Source of the DNA: Parashewanella sp049608225
Lineage (GTDB): Bacteria; Pseudomonadota; Gammaproteobacteria; Enterobacterales; Shewanellaceae
Reading direction: 5' to 3'
Length of the DNA stretch: 5,704 nt
Assembly: GCA_049608225.1 (NCBI GenBank)
Contig: JBMYXI010000110.1
Span: forward strand, 1 to 5,704
The translations under genes were made by a program, and so were the position numbers. Shown piece after piece: positions 1-4,842 of this stretch. The notes under the pieces were generated by a model, which ran no database searches, was not told the origin of the DNA, and saw only the letters and a program-made list of their open reading frames with translations. Position 1 is the stretch's first letter, and each line of letters starts with the position of its first letter.

Positions 1-507
1 TTTAAGATAAGACTTAGCCAAGCCTTCTTTCTCAAAACCTAATCGCTCAAGTAGTGCTGCACTTCTTTTATTTTCTGGTACATAGTTAGCCATAACTCTG
101 TGTAGCCCAACCTCATTGAACATATAGGAAATGCCTGCATCCAAAATTTCGTGCATCAAACCTTGGCCTTCAAACTTTTGACCAACCGAATAACCAAGAT
201 TGCATGCTTGGAATACGCCTCTAATGATATTGCTAAAATTACAAACACCAATGACTTCTGTTTGTTCTTGATTAAGTGCAATCAATTTTACAGCACTACC
301 AGTATCAAACGACCTTTTGCTTTCTCTAAGCAACTTTTCCCATGTTTTAATCTCATAAAATGAAGATGAACGAACAGGCTCCCATTTCGCTAAATGAGAC
401 TTGTTGCTCAGGTAATAATCTCTAACCAGCCTTGCATCGTTCTCAGTTGGTAAAATAAGAGTTACTCTCTGAGTTTCAGCAATAATGTTTCCTTTCATCT
501 TTCGCAT
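1..507 (-). CDS. rimJ: RimJ-type ribosomal-protein-alanine N-acetyltransferase (partial, C-terminus off window)
   Basis: GNAT-fold acetyltransferase that in the RimJ family transfers acetyl from acetyl-CoA to the N-terminal alanine of ribosomal protein S5, in the cytoplasm. Numbered from the Met at base 498, the visible protein has 166 residues and closely follows E. coli RimJ as I recall it: WEPVR at 39-43, IGVCNFSNIIRG at 83-94, the acetyl-CoA loop region GQKFEGQGLM at 106-115, and MANY followed by NKRS and LLERLGFEKEG at 136-159. E. coli RimJ has 194 residues, so about 25 are missing because the window ends, not because the gene is broken. Two in-frame starts are possible. ATG 507 has GAGGG three bases upstream, a short spacing. 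ATG 498 overlaps the TGA of the upstream cupin gene as ATGA, which suggests translational coupling. I give the longer form. The match to the RimJ core is strong. The S5 substrate is inferred, since relatives modify other proteins or small molecules and the N-terminal 25 residues match less well. Confidence 0.88.
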   Translation of the reverse strand, partial: MRKMKGNIIAETQRVTLILPTENDARLVRDYYLSNKSHLAKWEPVRSSSFYEIKTWEKLLRESKRSFDTGSAVKLIALNQEQTEVIGVCNFSNIIRGVFQACNLGYSVGQKFEGQGLMHEILDAGISYMFNEVGLHRVMANYVPENKRSAALLERLGFEKEGLAKSYLK

Positions 508-851
508 ATTCCCTCTGAAACCTCAACTCTATCACCGTGACTGGGTGGAGTTGAGGTAACGACAAAGACTAAATCATCACGGTGTTGATTACTCAATTGG
601 TGTGCTACTCCTGCTGGTACATGAACTCCTTGCTGGCAGGTTAGCTCATGCATCACACCATCAACTTCTAGTGTTGCTGTACCACTCAAGATAAAAAAGA
701 ATTGTTCTGCGTATTGATGGTAATGGCGAACTTCACTACAACCATGTGGTACTCGTTCTTGAATCACGCTTAGGTTTTCAGATTGAACCAAATGCCAGCC
801 ATCACAATTATTGCCCCATTTATAATGTGGTGCATTGCTCGTTGAAATCAT
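495..851 (-). CDS. Small single-domain cupin protein
   Basis: A 118-residue soluble protein made of one cupin_2 beta-barrel. Motif 1 runs from G37 through H43, H45 and E49 to G57, and motif 2 reads GVHVPAGVAHQLSN at 75-88. The expected metal ligands are therefore H43, H45, E49 and H84, so it can probably bind a divalent metal. Small cupins of this type include isomerases, dioxygenases and ligand-binding proteins, and nothing here fixes the substrate. The ATG at 851 follows the stop of the GNAT-like gene by 9 bp, and its own TGA overlaps the ATG of the RimJ-like gene, so the three genes are probably one transcript. The site before the ATG is a weak Shine-Dalgarno (AAGAA about eight bases upstream). 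The protein is full length for a one-domain cupin, with both motifs intact. Confidence 0.92.
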   Translation of the reverse strand: MISTSNAPHYKWGNNCDGWHLVQSENLSVIQERVPHGCSEVRHYHQYAEQFFFILSGTATLEVDGVMHELTCQQGVHVPAGVAHQLSNQHRDDLVFVVTSTPPSHGDRVEVSEGICER

Positions 852-860
852 CTTATGTTC

Positions 861-1352
861 TTAATTCGTTTCTATTATCGACTCCCAAGCTTCCCATGAG
901 ATTTCTCTGCCAGGATACGCCACAGCCTTGAAAGGCCATACTGCTTTAAACCATGCATCAATCTCATTTTTTAGCTCAGTTTCTAAATGTATGTGGCTAT
1001 CTCTGATCCAAAAATACACGTCACAATCGAATTGGCTCGACTGGCTTGGGTCTATGTAAATAGAACCTAAGCACAAGTCCTTTGTTGAATTAAAAACTGA
1101 ATATGCAAATGCCAACTTCTTTTCAAACTCGTATTTGTGCTGTTCTAGGCTCTTTGTATTCTCGACTAACGTTAAGCTAGCTTTCGGCCAGTCAGAAGTT
1201 TTACCAAAAATCCCTTTTAAACTATCTACCGATGACATCACTGCTTCGTGATCTTTAGCTGCAACTGGAGGTGCTAAAGGTACGAAGCAAAAATGATTTG
1301 ATTCATGAGTTAAAGGAGCTTCAAAAGAGTCAGGTATAAATTGTTTAATCAA
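861..1352 (-). CDS. GNAT-like N-acetyltransferase family protein, TTG start
   Basis: A 163-residue cytoplasmic protein. I recognise a family usually annotated as GNAT acetyltransferase from several landmarks: FIPDSFEAP at 5-13, the VMSSVDSLKGIFG stretch at 38-50, W55, the CLGSIYIDP strand-loop at 94-102, DVYFWIRDS at 111-119, and the closing WPFKAVAYPGREISWEAW at 139-156. The substrate is unknown. The acetyl-CoA pyrophosphate loop (Q/RxxGxG/A) is not obvious, so the catalytic assignment rests on family resemblance. The start is TTG at 1352: no ATG lies between it and the in-frame TAG upstream, the next in-frame Met is residue 39, which would delete conserved sequence, and AAGAGA sits five bases before the TTG. 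The gene begins 38 bp after the cytochrome b561 stop and ends 9 bp before the cupin start, which fits cotranscription. Confidence 0.83.
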   Translation of the reverse strand: MIKQFIPDSFEAPLTHESNHFCFVPLAPPVAAKDHEAVMSSVDSLKGIFGKTSDWPKASLTLVENTKSLEQHKYEFEKKLAFAYSVFNSTKDLCLGSIYIDPSQSSQFDCDVYFWIRDSHIHLETELKNEIDAWFKAVWPFKAVAYPGREISWEAWESIIETN

Positions 1353-1357
1353 TGGAT

Positions 1358-1363
1358 TCTCTT
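1358..1363 (-). promoter_or_regulatory. Ribosome binding site supporting the TTG start at 1352
   Basis: On the minus strand the bases read AAGAGA, followed by a 5-base spacer and then TTG. An in-frame TAG lies just upstream and there is no ATG or GTG between them, so this site decides the start of the GNAT-like gene. Confidence 0.55.
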
Positions 1364-1390
1364 TTTTCTAAATTCTTATTTTTTAATTAG

Positions 1391-1900
1391 TTAACGATGA
1401 AGATACAAACCACCAACAATATGAATCCCTAATACTGCATATAGCCATTTTGTAAGCCATTCATGACTTTCAAATGCAAAACCAAACACATCTCGGTCTA
1501 CTGATGAAAATGGAACTGACAAAATGCCTAAAAAATCTAATGGCAATTCACCATTTATTAGAGAAAGGAAACCTGAAACGGCAAGTAATGCGAAGGTTAG
1601 ATAAAGCGAGTAATGCAATCCATAGGTAATAACTTTATGCCTCACACTTTGGAAAATCATTTTCGTATCACGGTTTGGATAAATGCGATTCCATAAAATG
1701 CGACCACCTAACAAGACAAATAAGGCAATTGCTTCAAAAAGGTGAGTTGTCATTGCGTCTTGCTTATGAATCAAATCGCCCTTTACTCGGTAATCAGTTA
1801 TGTGTATTGAGGTTCCCATTCCCCAAAGCATATCAATGATGATAATTGCGGATAGCCAGTGTAGCCCTCTGTCGATGTAGTACGCTTTTGTGTTTGTCAT
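1391..1900 (-). CDS. Cytochrome b561-family diheme membrane protein
   Basis: A 169-residue inner-membrane protein with four predicted helices, at roughly residues 13-29, 53-73, 95-116 and 148-168. It resembles prokaryotic cytochrome b561 (CybB family), which carries two b hemes and passes electrons from quinol. Candidate heme-ligand histidines are H14 in RGLHWLSA, H45 or H53 near helix 2, H96 in helix 3, and H146 and H160 around helix 4. The protein ends at GGLYLHR, directly after helix 4. CybB-like proteins often carry a further short cytoplasmic tail, so this is a short member or has lost a few residues; the heme positions are kept. I chose ATG 1900 because AAGGA lies six bases upstream; a TTG two codons earlier is less likely. 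It is the first gene after a candidate promoter and precedes the GNAT-like gene by 38 bp. Confidence 0.85.
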   Translation of the reverse strand: MTNTKAYYIDRGLHWLSAIIIIDMLWGMGTSIHITDYRVKGDLIHKQDAMTTHLFEAIALFVLLGGRILWNRIYPNRDTKMIFQSVRHKVITYGLHYSLYLTFALLAVSGFLSLINGELPLDFLGILSVPFSSVDRDVFGFAFESHEWLTKWLYAVLGIHIVGGLYLHR

Positions 1901-1906
1901 TATCAA

Positions 1907-1911
1907 TCCTT
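1907..1911 (-). promoter_or_regulatory. Ribosome binding site of the cytochrome b561 gene
   Basis: The minus strand reads AAGGA, then six bases, then ATG 1900. This near-consensus site favours ATG 1900 over the in-frame TTG at 1906. Confidence 0.65.
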
Positions 1912-1946
1912 TTTTGACGCCACATTTTTATGCGGTACACGATATC

Positions 1947-1955
1947 ACTATATCA
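1947..1955 (-). promoter_or_regulatory. Candidate extended -10 promoter for the cytochrome b561 cluster
   Basis: On the minus strand the bases read TGATATAGT, an extended -10 element (TGn followed by TATAGT, five of six matches to TATAAT), ending 46 bases before ATG 1900. No good -35 box is seen at the usual distance, which extended -10 promoters tolerate. GATAT and ATATC flank the site as a short inverted repeat (1941-1954) that could be an operator or chance. This would start transcription of the whole left-hand cluster. Confidence 0.35.
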
Positions 1956-1993
1956 AACAGCCAGATAGCAAGAATTGGTTTAACTGAAGCTGC

Positions 1994-2434
1994 TTATGTA
2001 ACATAAAAATTACAACTTTCATTAACCGCCTTCATCCTTTTATTTGATTGTTTACAAGCGAGGTTAATGAAACCAACTTCCTCCGTACAGTTATTGTCAG
2101 ATCTCCAAGGAGCGCAGCTGCCGCTGCTTAAAGAGCAAACGGCTTCCTCGTATTGAGCATTAACTTTGGGTTTAGCTCTTTCTGGCTCAGCCCTTTGCAG
2201 CTTCCAACCTTCGAGCCTTGTTTCTACTTTTGCATCAGCAATCACACCGATGATTTTAATAATGTCTTCACCGTAGCGGTTCGCAGCTTTGTTAACGATT
2301 TTGGCAAGCTTGACTGGACGGTTGCCTCGCTTACAACCAAGACCACCGTTGGCTTCAATATAGCCTTGCTAGTTGGCGGTATCACGGCCCCCTAAAAGGA
2401 GTAATGCCTGTCTGTTAAGCTGGCTGGCATTTTT
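1994..2434 (-). pseudogene. Degenerate reading frame of unknown family
   Basis: The minus-strand frame is open for 21 codons from 2434, is interrupted by TAG at 2369-2371, and then stays open for 124 codons to TAA at 1994. The first part reads KNASQLNRQALLLLGGRDTAN. After the stop comes YIEANGGLGCKRGNRP, then a helical-looking segment with KLAKIVNKAANRYGED. There is no ATG in the frame; the first usable codon is a GTG at 2245, in the middle of the coding-looking part. The charged, helical composition up to about base 2150 looks like real protein, while the last 40 or so residues look like noise. The pattern of G-rich turn, GNRP and two helices faintly recalls small phage DNA-packaging or DNA-binding proteins, but I do not recognise the family. 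A gene remnant is the best reading; chance open sequence is possible. Confidence 0.35.
2403..2434 (+). terminator. Possible rho-independent terminator (hairpin with T tail)
   Basis: AATGCC (2403-2408) pairs exactly with GGCATT (2426-2431) across a 17-base loop, followed by a T run. Read on the plus strand this is a weak terminator-like hairpin, although no plus-strand gene is seen to need it. On the minus strand TTTT follows only after about six bases, so it could weakly stop read-through from tonB. The stem is only six base pairs. Confidence 0.3.
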
Positions 2435-2569
2435 CTATTCCTCGGGTACTTCTGAGGTTTATCCTTAACCCACCTAAGATATTTTCTATCTTCTCTCCTC
2501 TCAGGCAATAAAAATAATCCATCCTGAATTCCCTCAAATAAGTCAATTATACGTAAGAATAAAACAAAC
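2435..2569. other. Intergenic stretch downstream of tonB
   Basis: AT-rich sequence with no credible gene. It holds one perfect small hairpin: AAGATA (2476-2481) and TATCTT (2487-2492) around a five-base loop, without a clear T run on either strand. No convincing terminator for the tonB operon is visible here. With the degenerate frame to its left, it makes up the long gene-free interval from 1901 to 2569. Confidence 0.5.
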
Positions 2570-3451
2570 CTATCTCAGCGAAAATACTATTGGCACAGTC
2601 AGGCTAAGCAAATCTCCAGCGACGTCTTTAGGTGGCGGCGGTAACGGCTCTGCTCGTTTAGGCAAGGCTAAAGCTTCTTTATCCAGTGATGGAACGCCTG
2701 AGCTGGTAACCAACTCTACATGTTGAACATAACCTTTTCTGTCTAATTTAAAACGAACCCAAGGAATACCTTGTCTGCGTAATCGTTTCGCATGACGAGG
2801 ATACTTTTTGTGTTGCTCCAAATGGGCATTAAGCACAGTTTGCCAGCTGACTTTTCGTTGCTCTGCGACCGGATTGGTTGCGCCTAATTGCGGTGCTGCA
2901 ATTTGTTTTTCTGGTGTTTCAATGTCTATGGCTTGCTCTGGCTTGGCTTCTTGTTTTATTGAATCAATACTGCTGGCTTTAACGACTTCCTCAATAGGTT
3001 CAGGCTCAACTTCAGGTTCTTTCGGCTTTTCTTCAACTTTAGGCTTTAGTTCAGCCGTTTCAAACGGAGTGTCTTTCTTCGCTTCAGGAACTTTAACTTC
3101 TGGCTCAGGCTTAGCTTTGGGTTTCGGTTTTGGCTGGCTCTTTTGCAAGTCAGGCTGTTGCTCTTGTTCAGGCTCTATTTGGGTTTGGTGCATTTTTTGA
3201 GGTGAGGCGATGGGCATCACCAAAGTAACAGGAATGGGGGCAGCGGCAGCCGTTGTTGCAGGTGGTGTTTCTGGTTGCCAAAAGTAATAGCCAAATATTC
3301 CAGCGTGCAAAGCAATACTGATGCTAAGTCCGATCAAAAAGGTCGACTTATCATTGGATAAAGGCATCAGAGAGTTACTCATGGATGCCGATGATTTTCC
3401 TGATAACAATTGTTTGATATGGCTGCGCTCTACTGCTGGCATGGGTTTCAT
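2570..3451 (-). CDS. tonB: Energy transducer TonB
   Basis: TonB spans the periplasm and passes proton-motive energy from ExbB-ExbD to outer-membrane receptors for iron chelates, haem or cobalamin. The 293 residues show the whole architecture. There is a cytoplasmic N-terminus of about 36 residues, then a single signal-anchor helix at about 37-58 with the S45xxxH49 motif needed for coupling to ExbB. A long Pro/Glu/Lys-rich periplasmic rod follows at about 92-158 (for example PKPKPKAKPEPE). The C-terminal TonB domain lies at about 200-293, with YPRHAKRLRRQG at 217-228, SSG at 250-252 and PLPPPP at 269-274. E. coli TonB has 239 residues; the extra length is in the N-terminus and rod. ATG 3451 overlaps the exbD stop as ATGA and has GAGGG six bases upstream inside exbD, so translation is likely coupled. 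Met24 is an alternative start with a poorer site. Confidence 0.97.
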   Translation of the reverse strand: MKPMPAVERSHIKQLLSGKSSASMSNSLMPLSNDKSTFLIGLSISIALHAGIFGYYFWQPETPPATTAAAAPIPVTLVMPIASPQKMHQTQIEPEQEQQPDLQKSQPKPKPKAKPEPEVKVPEAKKDTPFETAELKPKVEEKPKEPEVEPEPIEEVVKASSIDSIKQEAKPEQAIDIETPEKQIAAPQLGATNPVAEQRKVSWQTVLNAHLEQHKKYPRHAKRLRRQGIPWVRFKLDRKGYVQHVELVTSSGVPSLDKEALALPKRAEPLPPPPKDVAGDLLSLTVPIVFSLR

Positions 3452-3879
3452 TGCCCGCCCTCAACGCCTTCCAATCCCACCAATGCAATTTGCAAATAGC
3501 CTGATTGATTAAGTTGATTAACCACCGCCATTAAGTCCTTGTAAGCAATGTTCTGGTCGGCACGAATATAAATCCGTTGCTCTTTATTTTCCAGCATTAC
3601 ATCCAATTGTGATGTTAATTGCTCCAGCTTGACTTGGTTATCATCTCCCAAGGTTAAAGTGCTGTCTTTCTCAATGGTGAGAAATAACGGTTTTTCTGGT
3701 GTAGGTTGCGGTTTCGCACTGGAGTTTGGTAAATCCACAGGAATACTCACTGTTGCCAACGGTGCTGCCACCATAAAGATAATTAACAGCACCAACATGA
3801 CATCAATAAATGGGGTGACATTGATGTCATGGTTTTCTGCGAGTTCGTTAGCGTCACTGCCTAAGTTATTAAATGCCAT
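3448..3879 (-). CDS. exbD: Biopolymer transport protein ExbD
   Basis: ExbD is an inner-membrane proton-channel subunit that works with ExbB to energise TonB. The protein has 143 residues, the usual length (E. coli 141). A short cytoplasmic N-terminus leads to the signature DINVTPFIDVMLVLLIIFMV at 18-37, the only transmembrane helix. D26 corresponds to the essential membrane aspartate D25 of E. coli ExbD. The periplasmic domain follows, with strands around LFLTIEKDS and YIRADQNIAYKDL. ATG 3879 has an AAGAGAA purine stretch directly upstream. The TGA stop overlaps the tonB ATG by four bases. Unlike the tight junction with tonB, about 170 bp containing a palindromic repeat separate it from exbB. 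Confidence 0.97.
   Translation of the reverse strand: MAFNNLGSDANELAENHDINVTPFIDVMLVLLIIFMVAAPLATVSIPVDLPNSSAKPQPTPEKPLFLTIEKDSTLTLGDDNQVKLEQLTSQLDVMLENKEQRIYIRADQNIAYKDLMAVVNQLNQSGYLQIALVGLEGVEGGQ
3458..3462 (-). promoter_or_regulatory. Ribosome binding site of tonB inside the end of exbD
   Basis: The minus strand reads GAGGG, then six bases, then ATG 3451. It supports the long tonB start with its N-terminal cytoplasmic extension and lies within the last codons of exbD. Confidence 0.6.
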
Positions 3880-3924
3880 TTCTCTTTCTCAAATTTGTAC
3901 TGGGATATGCATTAATCACACAGA

Positions 3925-4005
3925 CAGAAAACGCTGACACACTGTAAATCCATCCATGGACGTTCAACCTCGGCATCCATGCCTCGGATGGTCAGCTTAT
4001 TTCTG
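3925..4005. repeat. Nested inverted-repeat element between exbB and exbD
   Basis: An 81-base structure built of nested inverted repeats. The outer arms are CAGAAAACGCTGAC (3925-3938) and its imperfect complement GTCAGCTTATTTCTG (3991-4005). Inside lie CCATCC (3950-3955) with GGATGG (3986-3991), CATGGA (3955-3960) with TCCATG (3976-3981), and the compact hairpin GGCAT-CC-ATGCC (3972-3983). The hexamer CCTCGG is repeated directly at 3968 and 3982. The base composition is more GC-rich than the surroundings. I associate CATGGATG-containing palindromes of this kind with dispersed intergenic repeats of Shewanella and related marine bacteria; that link comes from memory. In the exbB-exbD transcript it would fold into a branched hairpin followed by GTTTTCTG, which could attenuate transcription or protect the exbB mRNA. 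Confidence 0.7.
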
Positions 4006-4050
4006 ATCTGTTTGACTTTGATTTCATTTAGAAACCATTAATACAAAAAT

Positions 4051-4809
4051 TTATCCGTTCTTTCTTTTATCCAAATCTCGACTTACGACTATCATTAGCG
4101 CACTGGAAATATCGGCTAATAAGGCTTTGTAATGAGTGATGGCACGAGCAAAGTAGTTATAGAGTAATACCGCTGGGATCGCCGCCACCAGACCAATGGC
4201 AGTTGCTAACAAAGCTTCTGCAATGCCCGGCGCCACAACCGCTAAGTTAGTGGTTTGGGTTTGGGCGATGCCAATAAAGGAGTTCATGATCCCCCATACA
4301 GTACCAAATAAACCAACAAAAGGCGCCACCGAACCCACGCTGGCAAGAATTCCTGTGCCTTTATTCATATGTGCACCAGCATTAATTTGTAGGCGTTGTA
4401 AACGTTCATTCACTCGCTCTTTAATGCCTTCATCGTTTACCTTGCTATCACTGTTAGAGAACGAAAGTTTAAGTTCAGTTGCGGTGGACTGCACCACACT
4501 TTGCGCAAATGGATTATCAGTGCTCTTTATTTGCTTACAATCATCAAATTTTTCCGCAGACAGAACCTGTGACAAAAAGCCTTTTGCTAGCTTGGTTTGT
4601 TTATACAATTGCACTTGCTTAGCAACAAAAATACCCCATGTCAGAATCGAGGCAAGTAACAGCAAAATCATCACCGATTTAACCACCCAATCGGCGGCTA
4701 AATACATGCCCCAAGGCGATAAATCGGCAGGTAAACCGTGACTGACTTCATTGGCCTGTACTTGAAAACCAATGAATAAAATAAAAGTAAAAATAAAAAA
4801 ACGACTCAT
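4051..4809 (-). CDS. exbB: Biopolymer transport protein ExbB (TonB-system energiser)
   Basis: MotA/TolQ/ExbB-family proton-channel subunit that forms the pentameric inner-membrane core around ExbD. The 252 residues (E. coli 244) start with a signal-peptide-like segment (1-19, likely cut after VQA), as seen in the longer ExbB type. Transmembrane helix 1 lies at about 42-62. A cytoplasmic loop of about 90 residues follows, then helix 2 at about 154-182 and helix 3 at about 192-220. The signature ILASVGSVAPFVGLFGTVWG is at 154-173 and GIAEALLATAIGLVAAIPAV at 195-214. T170, T203 and E198 match the functional T148, T181 and E176 of E. coli ExbB. ATG 4809 has AGGG seven bases upstream. The gene starts 33 bp after the Slam-like gene stop, so it is probably cotranscribed with it. 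Confidence 0.97.
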   Translation of the reverse strand: MSRFFIFTFILFIGFQVQANEVSHGLPADLSPWGMYLAADWVVKSVMILLLLASILTWGIFVAKQVQLYKQTKLAKGFLSQVLSAEKFDDCKQIKSTDNPFAQSVVQSTATELKLSFSNSDSKVNDEGIKERVNERLQRLQINAGAHMNKGTGILASVGSVAPFVGLFGTVWGIMNSFIGIAQTQTTNLAVVAPGIAEALLATAIGLVAAIPAVLLYNYFARAITHYKALLADISSALMIVVSRDLDKRKNG

Positions 4810-4816
4810 ATCAAAT

Positions 4817-4820
4817 CCCT
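4817..4820 (-). promoter_or_regulatory. Ribosome binding site of exbB
   Basis: The minus strand reads AGGG, then seven bases, then ATG 4809. It occupies most of the 33-base gap after the Slam-like gene, leaving little room for a promoter and supporting cotranscription. Confidence 0.5.
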
Positions 4821-4842
4821 GTGGATGTTATTGAATGATAAG

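Noticed and set aside
151..363. Plus-strand open frame of 70 codons opposite the RimJ-like gene
   Set aside because: It is a shadow of the strongly conserved acetyltransferase sequence on the minus strand.
746..931. Plus-strand open frame of 61 codons spanning the cupin/GNAT junction
   Set aside because: It overlaps two well-supported genes on the other strand and has no supporting signals.
1..1990. Integron cassette array, suggested by small GNAT and cupin genes
   Set aside because: No attC-like imperfect palindromes are visible between the genes; the junctions are only a few bases or overlap, leaving no room for recombination sites.
2153..2395. Plus-strand open frame of 80 codons starting MSINFGFSSF
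   Set aside because: It lies opposite the degenerate minus-strand frame, has no visible ribosome binding site, and its composition reads like the complement of a helical charged protein.
2808..3200. Plus-strand Ser/Gly/Cys-rich frame opposite tonB
   Set aside because: It is the complement of the Pro/Glu/Lys-rich TonB rod, which gives Gly/Ser/Phe-rich antisense peptides automatically.
3629..3937. Plus-strand open frame opposite exbD
   Set aside because: It is antisense to the conserved exbD coding sequence, with no ribosome binding site or recognisable motif.
4196..4741. Plus-strand open frame of 181 codons opposite exbB
   Set aside because: It is antisense to a gene with full ExbB signatures, and the translated protein has no domain-like features.
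4810..4842. Promoter or Fur box directly upstream of exbB
   Set aside because: The gap is 33 bases, mostly taken up by the ribosome binding site, and no Fur-box-like palindrome is seen.
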